This document shows positions 41,890-51,221 of a stretch of DNA of 64,000 bases, in pieces (position 1 is the first letter of the stretch; each line of letters starts with the position of its first letter). The notes below the pieces were generated by a model. The model was not told the DNA's origin. It saw only the letters and a program-made list of their open reading frames with translations, and ran no database searches. A program made the translations under genes and the position numbers. The stretch is from positions 32,231 to 96,230 of the forward strand of contig NZ_JAIRDQ010000017.1 in the NCBI RefSeq assembly GCF_021458635.1. Reading direction: 5' to 3'. Source of the stretch: Bradyrhizobium monzae (GTDB taxonomy: Bacteria; Pseudomonadota; Alphaproteobacteria; Rhizobiales; Xanthobacteraceae).

Positions 41890-42649
41890 ATGCGCTACGA
41901 ACTCACCGACCATGAATGGTCCGCCATCAAGCCGATGCTGCCGAATAAGCCGCGTGGCGTTCCTCGGGTGAACGACAGACGGGTCCTGAATGGCATCTTT
42001 TGGGTCCTCCGATCGGGAGCCCCCTGGCGTGATCTGCCGACGGCGTTTGGCCCATACACCACTTGCTATAACCGCTTCGTTAGGTGGCGGCGGGCCGGTG
42101 TTTGGGGCCGCATCATAGATGCGCTTGCCACTGCCCACGATGCCGCTGTCCAGATGATCGACACCTCCATCGTCCGCGTCCATCAGCATGGAGCCTGTAT
42201 CACAAGAAACCAGCGCCAATCGATGGGAAGGTCGCGCGGCGGCTTGACGAGCAAAATCCATGCAGTGGTCGATGGCAATGGCCTGCCGGTACGGCTGGCG
42301 CTGGGCCCGGGTGAGGCGCATGACGTTCGGCTCGCCGGAAAGCTGCTGTCTCGCCTGAAATCCGGGTCGATGCTGCTTGCAGACCGTGGCTATGATGCGG
42401 ACTGGATCAGGGAGCTTGCCATGAAGAAAGGCGCGTGGGCCAACATCCCGCCGAAAAGAAATCGCAGCGATCCGATCTGCTTCAGTCCCTATCTCTATCG
42501 TGCTCGCAACCAGGTCGAGCGTTTCTTCAACAGGATCAAACAATGTCGTCGGGTGGCGACGCGCTACGATAGGCTGGCCGCAATATCTCGCATTCGTTCA
42601 ACTCGCGTCAATTAGGCTATGGCTGCGCCTTAATGAGTCCGCGTCCTAG
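41890..42649 (+). mobile_element. IS5-family transposase, frameshifted at its 3' end
   Basis: DDE transposase of the single-ORF IS5 type: LTDHEWSAIKPMLPNKPRG, VLRSGAPWRDLP, first Asp in MIDTSIVRVHQHG, second in LLADRGYDADWI, and the Glu in YRARNQVERFFNRIKQCRRV. The frame breaks near 42583. Two extra bases there would restore a normal ending with a stop at 42647-42649; as written it stops at 42615. An upstream ATG (41857) is possible. I could not delimit the terminal inverted repeats, so only the gene is marked. The element is probably inactive. Confidence 0.85.
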
Positions 42650-43363
42650 CGACCCACACTGGCCGAAGATTAACTCACGAATTAGTATCCGGCTCGCTTT
42701 TCGAGACACCGGCCGACCTGGAGCCGGTGGTCACAACGCTACTTTTTGAACGTCGCGATAACTTCGGCGCCGTCGTGACGCGACCAGTTTTCTTTGGATG
42801 CGGAAGAACGGGGCACCTCCAAACTGGTATCGCTAGAGGTTTGGTCTTCCGGCCCTTTTCCGAGAGATTGCAGCCATCTCTCATTGTAGCTACGGTCGTG
42901 AGCTACGCTTTCTGGCTTGGTAGTTGCCCAGCTGCCGGGCCTCCCGCTTATGGGATGGTGGATTGAACGCTCACGCCGCGGCAGGCACTCCCCCATTCAG
43001 TCAAATCGAGTAGTTCGCGGTCAGGAATGATATGGGGGCAGTGAGAAGTTGGCGCCCTTGAATTTCTTATGCTCCTGAACAGACCAAAGCGGGCATAAGT
43101 CGTGACGTCAACCGTCGAGGCCGTTCGGACAGCCCGCGTCGCGGCACACGTGATCGATATCGACCGCCTCGGCGATGTTTCCGCGGACGAGCTGGCGGTA
43201 AGTCGTCGTGTCGAAATCTCCGAATTTGGACTCGGGCATCGCGAACAGCGTGACTACTACTAATCGGTTGATTTGAAGTACCCGATTTTCCCCGAAATTT
43301 GGCGTATTCGCAACCTCCATTGAGCAGTATCAATTAAAGATCGCTCAATTCTCTTAATCGGAA
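42650..43363. other. 714-base region without a recognisable gene
   Basis: Short frames exist on both strands, for example a 70-residue minus frame at 43108-43320 beginning MEVANTPNFGENR, but none has a good ribosome site or family motif. The right end of the IS5 element probably lies in the first part. Confidence 0.35.
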
Positions 43364-45550
43364 ATGCGTTCTTGCAATCTACCTTGCGCTCCACATTGCG
43401 GAGCGCTGAAAGTGTCCACCACTTCAAATTCGACCGCTGGTTTTGCGACTAATTCCGCAACGAGCACGGCAAGTTTCATCAGCTCCATTGGCGTCGATGC
43501 TCACTTCGCCACGTACGATTCGGCGTATATCTTGAGCGAGCTCTCGTATCTCGGAATTTCTAACGTTCGTGACGGCGTGCCGACCGCTGACGCGCTTCCG
43601 ACATATATCGCTGCGGCCCAGGCCGGAGTCCATTTTGTTCTTCTAGAATCGAACGCCTTCTATGCCGATCAGGCAAGCCAAGTGAATGCGGTGGCTGATG
43701 TTCTGCGCGCGGACGCGCTCGAAAAAGCTGTGCCTGGCAGCATCATAGCGCTGGAAGGATCGAACGAGTACACGGTTAACACCTATTATCTGAATGGCGT
43801 TTCGTCCACCGGGAATCTGAACTGGGGTTTAATGGACGATGCCGCGTTGCAGGCGGCCGTACGAGCCGATCCTCTCATGGTCGGCGTCAGTGTGATCGCC
43901 GCCTCAGAGGCCAGCACGACTGCGATTCCCTCGTTCGGGACATTTGCAGACGCCTCGAACGTTCATGCCTACGCCGGCATCGGCCAGCAGCTACAGGACA
44001 GCATCAACATGTGGGTTGCAGTCGCTCAGGCGTCCAACCCCGGCAAACCGGTCTACATCACCGAAACCGGCATCTCCAGCTCAGGCTTCGACACGTCGAC
44101 CTGGGGCGGAGGTGTGGCGGACGCCTACACCCAGGGCATCATCGACACTAACGCGCTGTTGGACGGCTACAAGGCGGGAGCGGCTATCACGTTCCTGTAC
44201 GAGTTGATGGACGAGCCGGGCGCGTCGAGTGTACAGGAACAACACTTCGGTCTCTTCAACGCCGACGGGACTCCGAAGCCGGCCGCTGTCGATATCGGCA
44301 ACCTGACGCATATTCTGCAAGACAATGGCTCGGCATTCACGTCGCCAGGGACCCTTGCCTACAATATCACCGGTCTGCCGAGCACCGCATCGTCGATGCT
44401 CCTGGAAAAGTCGAGCGGGGCTTTCGACCTCGTCCTGTGGAACGGGGAGGCTACGCTTTATAACGGTACCAGCGTTGTGACACCGGCGACGTCGGAGGTG
44501 ACGATCACCTTCGCGACTCCAGCTTCGCAGATCGAAATCTACGATCCCATTCTGGGGACCACAGCAATCGAGATCGTTACAGGCGCGAGCAGCGTGACAG
44601 TCGGCCTGTCGGTCGATCCGATCATCATTCAGATCGAGCCCGCCGCGGCGCAAGCCGCCTTAACAGCCCCCACTCCGCCGGCGGCGCCCCTGAGCCTGAC
44701 GGATTCCAGCGTCGTGAATGGATACGTCAATGCAGCTCACAATACGTCGCTCCAGACGGTCACCGGGACGGCCGAGGCCGGCACCACGGTCATGGTCTAC
44801 GACAATTCAGTCGCCTTGGGTTCGACCGCTGCTGACTCCCATGGAACCTGGAGCCTTGTCCTCGGTGCCCTGACGGATGGCTCCCACGCCATCACGGCCG
44901 TCGACTCGAACAGTCCTGTGCAAACGAGCGCCCCCAGCGCCGCGCTCAACTTTACGGTTGACACCGTTGCGCCGATCCCGCTCGTCACGGACGTCCTGCA
45001 GTCCGGTTCTAGTCCGGCCACGATCAGCGGCGTTAGCGCGACCGCCTCAAGCGTGTCGATCTATGACAACGGCCAGTTGATCGGGACGACGTCCTCCTCG
45101 GCCGGCTCGTGGAGTCTGACGGCCAAGTTGTCTTCCGGTATCCATAGTCTGACTCAAACTGCGATCGACGCCGCCGGCAACATAGCGAGTTCTCCCGGTG
45201 TCACCCTCTACTCGAACCAAGCTAACCAGACTCTGACAGGCGGCGCGGGTGCGGACGTCCTCATCGGCCGCAGCGGGGACAAGCTGACCGGCGGGGCCGG
45301 CTCGGACACTTTCGTCTTCAATGCCGGCTTCGGCAAAGAGACGATCATCGACTTCGCCCCGAGCACTGCGACGGCGCAAAGCGATCTGATTGCGTTCAGC
45401 AATAGTGTGGTGCCCGACTTTACCCACTTGCTGGCTGATGCCCGTCAAGTTGGCAGCGACGTAGTCATTACCGTCGACAAAGCCGACGTCCTGACCTTGA
45501 GCCACGTCGCGTTGTCAAGCCTGCATGCGGCCGACTTCCACTTCATCTGA
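43364..45550 (+). CDS. Secreted RTX glycosidase-like protein with Ig-like repeats
   Basis: 728-aa protein without a classical signal peptide. Residues about 40-330 form a clan GH-A-like barrel with the acid/base pair in EGSNEY (Glu135) and a nucleophile in YITETG (Glu234). Two Ig-like modules follow (about 455-620; NGYVNAAHNTSLQTVTGTAE and SGVSATASSVSIYDNGQLIG). The end carries RTX calcium repeats (LTGGAGADVLIG, LTGGAGSDTFVF) and a C-terminal type I secretion region. It may cleave or remodel a surface polysaccharide. A GTG at 43411 may be the true start, since the first 16 residues look unlike the family. Confidence 0.82.
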   Translation: MRSCNLPCAPHCGALKVSTTSNSTAGFATNSATSTASFISSIGVDAHFATYDSAYILSELSYLGISNVRDGVPTADALPTYIAAAQAGVHFVLLESNAFYADQASQVNAVADVLRADALEKAVPGSIIALEGSNEYTVNTYYLNGVSSTGNLNWGLMDDAALQAAVRADPLMVGVSVIAASEASTTAIPSFGTFADASNVHAYAGIGQQLQDSINMWVAVAQASNPGKPVYITETGISSSGFDTSTWGGGVADAYTQGIIDTNALLDGYKAGAAITFLYELMDEPGASSVQEQHFGLFNADGTPKPAAVDIGNLTHILQDNGSAFTSPGTLAYNITGLPSTASSMLLEKSSGAFDLVLWNGEATLYNGTSVVTPATSEVTITFATPASQIEIYDPILGTTAIEIVTGASSVTVGLSVDPIIIQIEPAAAQAALTAPTPPAAPLSLTDSSVVNGYVNAAHNTSLQTVTGTAEAGTTVMVYDNSVALGSTAADSHGTWSLVLGALTDGSHAITAVDSNSPVQTSAPSAALNFTVDTVAPIPLVTDVLQSGSSPATISGVSATASSVSIYDNGQLIGTTSSSAGSWSLTAKLSSGIHSLTQTAIDAAGNIASSPGVTLYSNQANQTLTGGAGADVLIGRSGDKLTGGAGSDTFVFNAGFGKETIIDFAPSTATAQSDLIAFSNSVVPDFTHLLADARQVGSDVVITVDKADVLTLSHVALSSLHAADFHFI

Positions 45551-45596
45551 GTTCGTTCGAAGATCGAGCGCGGGCCTCAAGCTGGAAAGTCCGCGC

Positions 45597-46826
45597 TCAT
45601 CCTTTGATCGATTGCAGCCGGCGACTTCTCCGACCTGCGCGCGGCGCGCGCATCAGCGCCGCCGCCCGGCTTGCGAGAAAACTTCCGTATCCCGACGTAT
45701 CGGATCGTAGTTCTACCGGTATACGAAGCAGCTCATATAACAGCATCAACGGATCGCTAATCCAGAATGTCGCGTCGGCTGAGGCTTCCTTTGGAATGCG
45801 TCCCGAGGTCAACACGCCATAGCCAATTGCATCGGGTGTGTAGACGGCAGTCCTCGCCGCCATGCTGGCCAGATCTTGCTGTAGCGAAACGCCGAACTCC
45901 GGCAGGTTCAACCCGGCCAACAGGGTCAGGCACATTTTGTTGTAGAATCTCGGGTTGCATTCCAGTAGAAAAAACCTGCCGTCTCCGTCGAGCCTTGCAT
46001 CGAAATTGTAGATTCCACTACAGTTCAGTTTTTTCAGGAGGCCGCCGACCGCGTCTTCCAGCTCCGGAATCGGAAGCACCCGATAGAGTCTCTCTTCCAG
46101 GGTATGACAGATCGATGCTGTGATTTCACCCGCTTCACAATACACGCTAATTCCGACATCGATTCCCGGGACAAACTCCTCAACCACTATCGGCCCGTAG
46201 TTGATGCGCTCTAACGCGCCGTCGATTTCGCTCTTCTCGACTTTGACCACGCCTCGGCCTCCCTCCATTGCAGGAGGCTTCAGGATCAAAGGCCAATTCA
46301 ACCGCCCACTTTCGATTTGATCGCCGATCAATCGGACATCTTCGGCGACGAATCCCCGTGGTATCGGCAGTCCTTCAGCCTCGCACAAGGCCCGGAAGGC
46401 GCCCTTGTCGTCCAGGATCGCATGCTGAGACGCGTCAGGAGATGGAAAGCACCTGACGTCCAACGCGGTCTTGTTGGCAATCAGCGCCTTCAGTGCCGGC
46501 GTATCCGCAGCCGCGATCATATCCACACCGAGGCGAGCGGCCGTCTCATTGATTTCACCAACGAGCGCTTCGGAATTGGTCGCAACGAGCTCATTCTTTG
46601 CGAGGACGAATTCCTCGATGAAGCGGCACCACGAAAGTGGTTTCGACTGCTTTGTCCCCATCACGCTCACCCGGAGACCTGCTGCGTGGAAGCAGCGCAG
46701 GCCTCTGTAGGCTAGCGCGTATTGCGACGCGAGGAGTAGCACGTGCCGGACCGGCCGAGCATCGTCCGCGGGGGGAGTTGTCGTAAAGGGAAGGGGGGCG
46801 GCGAAAGGAATCGCAACTTTCATCAA
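45597..46826 (-). CDS. ATP-grasp domain protein
   Basis: 409-aa ATP-grasp enzyme. The N-terminal pre-ATP-grasp fold (HVLLLASQYALAYRGLRCF) is followed by the ATP-binding region (PLILKPPAMEGGRGVVKV, GPIVVEEFVPGIDVGISVY) and the metal site FFLLECNPRFYNKM. The family joins a carboxylate to an amine or similar nucleophile; the substrate is unknown. It is divergent from the exopolysaccharide genes and may add an amino acid or other decoration, but that is inferred from location. Confidence 0.83.
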   Translation of the reverse strand: MMKVAIPFAAPLPFTTTPPADDARPVRHVLLLASQYALAYRGLRCFHAAGLRVSVMGTKQSKPLSWCRFIEEFVLAKNELVATNSEALVGEINETAARLGVDMIAAADTPALKALIANKTALDVRCFPSPDASQHAILDDKGAFRALCEAEGLPIPRGFVAEDVRLIGDQIESGRLNWPLILKPPAMEGGRGVVKVEKSEIDGALERINYGPIVVEEFVPGIDVGISVYCEAGEITASICHTLEERLYRVLPIPELEDAVGGLLKKLNCSGIYNFDARLDGDGRFFLLECNPRFYNKMCLTLLAGLNLPEFGVSLQQDLASMAARTAVYTPDAIGYGVLTSGRIPKEASADATFWISDPLMLLYELLRIPVELRSDTSGYGSFLASRAAALMRAPRAGRRSRRLQSIKG

Positions 46827-47117
46827 CTACCAAAAAAATAAAATCGGTGGCTGCAAATACCAAATGCAGGGCGTGATGCCATGAAATCAGAGGTGGGCGC
46901 TAAACATCAGGCGCATCAACAATCTCAAAGATACTTAGCTGCAGCTATAATGCTTGGGGCTTTTGCCAAGTAAAAACAACGTCTGGCGAATGATCCGTGT
47001 CTAAAATCAATTGCCGAGTGAATGTCTAGCCGACCAGCGCTGATCAGCCTCAAGATTCCTCGTCGTCAACAACGGGTGCCTCATCAACCCAATGTAGAAA
47101 AGACAGTAAGCTGAGTA

Positions 47118-47165
47118 TCCAAGCGCTAGCGAAGGCAGGGAACATGATATTTCTCCAAGCGCTAG
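47118..47165. repeat. 12-bp direct repeat in the exopolysaccharide promoter region
   Basis: TCCAAGCGCTAG occurs at 47118-47129 and again at 47154-47165, with starts 36 bases apart. It lies 76 bases before the sigma-54-like promoter and could be a pair of activator sites. Confidence 0.45.
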
Positions 47166-47240
47166 TTTAGCTCACAAATGTGTCCTAAATCTTAACGCCT
47201 GAACGAGAGTTTCGTCCCGCTCGAGGAGTGGGCCATACTT

Positions 47241-47256
47241 TGGCATGAGTATTGCA
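47241..47256 (+). promoter_or_regulatory. Sigma-54-type promoter upstream of the priming sugar transferase
   Basis: TGGCATGAGTATTGCA has the -24 GG and -12 GC elements with exactly ten bases between them and matches TGGCAC-N5-TTGCA at all but one position. The predicted transcript start near 47267 is about 86 bases before the first ATG of the sugar transferase. Confidence 0.55.
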
Positions 47257-47352
47257 CGAAATTCGCAAGAAGTGCAATTTAATATTACCCGCTAATCTTA
47301 CCGACGGTTGGGGCAGCAGGACTTGCCGTTTTTTCCTGGCATCGGGTCAAAA

Positions 47353-48096
47353 ATGCTGCTACGCGGTATTCTAATAAAAGAATTACCTATTGCAGATTTA
47401 AAGCCATCCTTTGTTAACGAATTTTCCTTTTTGGGATTTTTCAAAATGTATCGTGAGGCGTTAGGCGCTGTTTCCTCTCGCGCGGAAAAGAAATTCTCTA
47501 AGGAACTAATCGAAAGATATTTGGCGATAGGGCTTTTGATTCTGGCAGCCTTTCCGCTGTTCGTGATTGCGATCGCGATTGCGCTCACAGATGGGACTCC
47601 GGTCCTGTTCCGGCACCGGCGGATCGGCTACCGCGGCCAGGAGTTCTATTGCTTCAAATTCAGGACCATGGTCCTGGATGGTGACGGCATTTTGAGCAAG
47701 CATCTCGAGACAAATCCGAGTGTCGCCGAGGAATGGCGTACGACGAGGAAGCTGCGCAACGATCCGAGGGTCACCTGGATCGGCAAGATCTTGCGCCGGA
47801 CGAGCCTCGATGAAATCCCCCAGCTCATCAACATTGCGCGTGGAGAAATGTCATTTGTCGGTCCGCGCCCGATCGTCTCGGCCGAGATTTCGAGATATGG
47901 CGAGCACTTCCCGATCTATTGCTCGGTGAAGCCGGGTCTTACCGGCCTGTGGCAGGTGAGCGGGAGAAGCAATACGACCTATGAACAGCGTGTCGCACTT
48001 GACGTTGAGTATGTTCGCTCCTGTTCATTGTTGCTCGATTTGAAGATCGCGCTGCTGACGGTACCAGCTGTGCTGTTGCGGAAAGGCAGTGTCTAG
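47353..48096 (+). CDS. ExoY/WbaP-type undecaprenyl-phosphate sugar phosphotransferase
   Basis: 247-aa membrane enzyme that transfers a sugar-1-phosphate to undecaprenyl phosphate and so starts a polysaccharide repeat unit. One N-terminal membrane helix (YLAIGLLILAAFPLFVIAIA) precedes the catalytic domain with GYRGQEFYCFKFRTM, TSLDEIPQLINIARGEMSFV, GPRPI and KPGLTGLWQVSGRS. Alternative starts are TTG 47308 and ATG 47446. A sigma-54-like promoter lies upstream. It heads the exopolysaccharide genes. Confidence 0.92.
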   Translation: MLLRGILIKELPIADLKPSFVNEFSFLGFFKMYREALGAVSSRAEKKFSKELIERYLAIGLLILAAFPLFVIAIAIALTDGTPVLFRHRRIGYRGQEFYCFKFRTMVLDGDGILSKHLETNPSVAEEWRTTRKLRNDPRVTWIGKILRRTSLDEIPQLINIARGEMSFVGPRPIVSAEISRYGEHFPIYCSVKPGLTGLWQVSGRSNTTYEQRVALDVEYVRSCSLLLDLKIALLTVPAVLLRKGSV

Positions 48097-48247
48097 CGGC
48101 TCAGCGTTCGGGCCGGCGCCTCCGGCGTTGCTTGCGGCTCCAGTTGGAATCCGGTTCGAGCGGCTGCCTCTCATTCATTCGCCTCGAAGTCGAGCGCGAC
48201 TATCCTAACTGCTGGCTTGTTGCTGGTAACGGTTTTCGCGGGATCAA

Positions 48248-49285
48248 ATGAAAACATTGCACCCTGAGCTCGTTCGGCAAGACCGAAGAGACATACCAGA
48301 AGATGCGAGCGAGATTCGCCTTTTCGTCGTGCTACGCGACGAAATGTTACGCTTGCCCTACTTCCTCGACTATTATCGGAACCTGGGCATATCCCGCTTC
48401 TTTGCAATCGATAACGGATCCAAGGATGGGTCGGGCAAGTTCCTTCTCGATCAGCCGGATTGCCACGTGTTTTTCACGGAAGGATCTTACGCCAAGAGCC
48501 GCGCTGGCGTCCATTGGCTGAACTCCCTCCTGGACGTCTACGGCACATCGCAATGGATTCTTCTGGCGGACGTCGACGAACTGTTCGTCTTTCCCGGCTG
48601 TGAAAATACGGATCTACAGCGCTTCTGCAGCTGGCAGGATCAGTTCGGCTACGAGGCGGTCTACGCCGTGCTCCTCGACATGTATAGCTCGCTTCCAATT
48701 CGGGAAGTTGGCTATCGGCAGGGAGAAGACTTCAGAGCGACGTGCCCCTACCACGATAGCAACTATCTTGTCGTGCGCCGATACGGCTTCCCAAAGGCTT
48801 TCCCGCCTTTCGAGCACATCGGTGGACCGCGCCTACGCCTTTGCTTCGAAGACCAGAATACCGCGGCGATCTGGCCGCGCCTGAAGGTGAAGTTGGCCAG
48901 GCGAGCCTTGTCCGTCACAGGACTTTCGCGGTTGAAGCCACCTCCGGTGGCTGCAACACAGGCCTACAAGGTGCCGCTCGTCAAATGGCGAAGTGGCAAT
49001 GCGTTCGTTAATAGCCACCGTCTCAACGAGGTGAAACTGTCGCCTGTCACCGGTGCCTTGCTCCATTTCAAATACTTCCAGGATTTCGGAAGACGCATCG
49101 AGGATGCCCTTGCGCATGGAGAGCACTACGCGGGCTCGGCAGAATATCGCCGCTACGGCGAACTACTGGCGGCGAACCCAAATCTGTCTCTCGCCAATGC
49201 CGAAAGTGCGCGTTACAGCTCGACGAGGGGGTTGGTGGACTGCGGTCTGATACGCTCTGACAGCGGTTGGGCATCGGTCACGTGA
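48248..49285 (+). CDS. Glycosyltransferase family 2-like protein
   Basis: 345-aa predicted inverting glycosyltransferase. VVLRDEMLRLPYFLDYYRNL and FFAIDNGSKDGSGKFL match the Glyco_tranf_2_4 start, and LLADVDELFVFPGCENTDL holds the metal-binding DXD-like motif. There is no membrane segment, so it should act at the cytoplasmic face on lipid-linked intermediates. It starts 151 bases after the priming transferase. Confidence 0.85.
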   Translation: MKTLHPELVRQDRRDIPEDASEIRLFVVLRDEMLRLPYFLDYYRNLGISRFFAIDNGSKDGSGKFLLDQPDCHVFFTEGSYAKSRAGVHWLNSLLDVYGTSQWILLADVDELFVFPGCENTDLQRFCSWQDQFGYEAVYAVLLDMYSSLPIREVGYRQGEDFRATCPYHDSNYLVVRRYGFPKAFPPFEHIGGPRLRLCFEDQNTAAIWPRLKVKLARRALSVTGLSRLKPPPVAATQAYKVPLVKWRSGNAFVNSHRLNEVKLSPVTGALLHFKYFQDFGRRIEDALAHGEHYAGSAEYRRYGELLAANPNLSLANAESARYSSTRGLVDCGLIRSDSGWASVT

Positions 49286-49580
49286 GACTTCAGCGCGGTA
49301 GTAGATGAGTGTGCGATGATGATCGAAACTAACCAAGATGCGATCTCGCACCGCGTTAACCCTTTAAAATTCATGAGCACACTTGCATTGTCGAGGGTGA
49401 GCGTACTTGATCTCACTAGCGTCCTGAGGCTCGACCATCGGCGCTTCGACGAGGCACCGTGAATTTATTCAATCGTTAATGTTGGTGTTCATCGGCAGTC
49501 TTTTGTGCCTCAACATCAATATAGGCTAGTTCCAAGGGCGATCACGTCGGTTATCGATCAGCCCAATCTGCGGATATCGC

Positions 49581-51221
49581 GTGATGACACTTCCTTACTT
49601 GCCTCCACGGGGTCAGATCGAACCTGCTCTTCCAGACGCCGCCTGGCTTCAAGAAGATGCGCGGCCGACGAGAGACCCGCGGGAACAGCTCGACTACTTG
49701 GCCCGCTTCTTGTGGCGCTGGAAGCGGCTCGTCTTCTTCATCAGCGCGCCGATTATGCTGGCGGGCTTCTTCTATCTTCTGATCGTTCCTGAAAAATATT
49801 CGGCTCACGCGACGCTGATGGTTGGATTCCGGCAACCGGAGCTCCTGACGGCTGAGCAAGTGCGCAGCCCTGTACGCGGCGAGCCCGACATCGACGGCGC
49901 GATCGATTTGATCCGGGCGGAGCCAGCCTTGCGGCATGTGGCGAGCGAGCTCGATCTCGCGGCTCGGCCAGAGCTGGCTGGAGCTGGTCGCGTGTCGCTT
50001 CTTGTTCGTTTCAAGCGAGCGCTTGCATCGATTTTCGACCGGACTAACGGGGCATCGAACCAGAGCGCAGATCCGACAGCATGGGTTGCCGCCCATCTCC
50101 GCAAAGACATTAAGATTGATCGGGTGGGACGCTCGACGTTGCTCGACCTTTCATACACTTCTTCAGACGCTGCTATGGCCGCCAAGGTGGTCAACAGTCT
50201 GGCCAAGTTCTCTTCTGAAGATGAGAGCTTTCTGTCACGGATGAGTTTGGCCGAACGCGCGGGTTTCCAGATAGTCAAGGTGTCGGTCGTAACCGAGGCC
50301 GTCCCGCCGCAGGAGCCCTCGTCGCCCAATTCGCCCCTGATCCTCGCCGTCACCACGTTCTGCGCGCTGATGGCAGGACTTGGAGCGCTTCTCGTGAAGC
50401 AATTCCAGGAGCAACGAACCGTTCGGGGAGTGGAGCAGGTGACGCGTCGCGGTTTGCGCGCATTGGGGGTAATCCTGGATGATCAGAACGTGGAACGCCA
50501 CCCTGGTGCGGGCGTCGCAATGGTCGCCGGCGATCCGACCCACGCCTTCTCGGCTTCGGTGATGTCACTTCATGTCGCGCTGTCGACATTGCCGCGGTTG
50601 CACAAAGAGCGCGGCCTGGTCCTGCTGGTGACTTCCGCTCTTCCCGGCGAAGGTAAGTCGACGACGGCGGCGGCACTGGCGACCTCAATGGCTGCATCCG
50701 GAAAGCGAGTGTTGCTTGTCGATGGCGATCTGCGCGCTCCGACGCTGCATCGCAGTTTCGGCGTCGAGCAGCGCCCGGGATTGGCGGAGTTTGTTGACTC
50801 GCAAGTCGTGCTTGAGGCAGCCATACGCAGAGACCGTACTACGGGTGTCCATTTCCTTGCTTCCGGCAAAGGAAACGCCAACCCGTTACGTGTACTTAAC
50901 TCAATCCGTTTTCAAACGGGATTGCGTGTCATGCGCGCGGAGTACGATACGATCCTAATCGACTCACCACCGGTGTTGGCTGCCGGCGACGCGCGAATTC
51001 TGGCACAGCTTTCGGACTACGTCGTCGTCATGACGCGCTGGGGTTCCACAAGCTGGTGCGTCCTGGGGCACGCCCTGCGGGCACTGCAAGAGAGCGGCGC
51101 ACGTTTGGCGGGAGTGGTTGTGTCGCGCGTGGATAGGCGCCAACTCTCGATCTACGACTATGGCGGCGCTCAGATTTATGGTGCGGGCTACGGAGAATAC
51201 CTCGATGCGCGGGGCGAATAG
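49581..51221 (+). CDS. Wzc/ExoP-type chain-length determinant with tyrosine autokinase
   Basis: 546-aa inner-membrane co-polymerase. TM1 (about residues 50-70: LVFFISAPIMLAGFFYLLIV) and TM2 (about 254-273) flank a rather short Wzz periplasmic domain. The cytoplasmic BY-kinase has Walker A ALPGEGKSTTAAA, Walker A' LLVDGDLRAP and Walker B ILIDSPP. The tail (SIYDYGGAQIYGAGYGEYLD) is tyrosine-rich, as needed for autophosphorylation. It controls polymer length together with the export protein encoded next, which overlaps it by 17 bases. A 295-base gap without a gene precedes it. Confidence 0.9.
   Translation: MMTLPYLPPRGQIEPALPDAAWLQEDARPTRDPREQLDYLARFLWRWKRLVFFISAPIMLAGFFYLLIVPEKYSAHATLMVGFRQPELLTAEQVRSPVRGEPDIDGAIDLIRAEPALRHVASELDLAARPELAGAGRVSLLVRFKRALASIFDRTNGASNQSADPTAWVAAHLRKDIKIDRVGRSTLLDLSYTSSDAAMAAKVVNSLAKFSSEDESFLSRMSLAERAGFQIVKVSVVTEAVPPQEPSSPNSPLILAVTTFCALMAGLGALLVKQFQEQRTVRGVEQVTRRGLRALGVILDDQNVERHPGAGVAMVAGDPTHAFSASVMSLHVALSTLPRLHKERGLVLLVTSALPGEGKSTTAAALATSMAASGKRVLLVDGDLRAPTLHRSFGVEQRPGLAEFVDSQVVLEAAIRRDRTTGVHFLASGKGNANPLRVLNSIRFQTGLRVMRAEYDTILIDSPPVLAAGDARILAQLSDYVVVMTRWGSTSWCVLGHALRALQESGARLAGVVVSRVDRRQLSIYDYGGAQIYGAGYGEYLDARGE

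Larger units (their letters stand above)
46827..47352. promoter_or_regulatory. AT-rich upstream region of the exopolysaccharide genes
   Basis: This 526-base stretch is visibly richer in A/T than its surroundings. It contains a 12-bp direct repeat (TCCAAGCGCTAG at 47118 and 47154), a small CTTGG/CCAAG hairpin near 46960, and a sigma-54-like promoter at 47241. A 30-codon frame at 46881-46973 is present but unsupported. Confidence 0.5.

Noticed and set aside
43108..43320. A 70-residue minus frame (MEVANTPNFGENR)
   Set aside because: It reads somewhat protein-like but has no supported start, motif or neighbour; kept only as part of an unassigned region.
46881..46973. A 30-codon frame in the exopolysaccharide promoter region
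   Set aside because: Too short to judge, with no clear ribosome site or conservation evidence.
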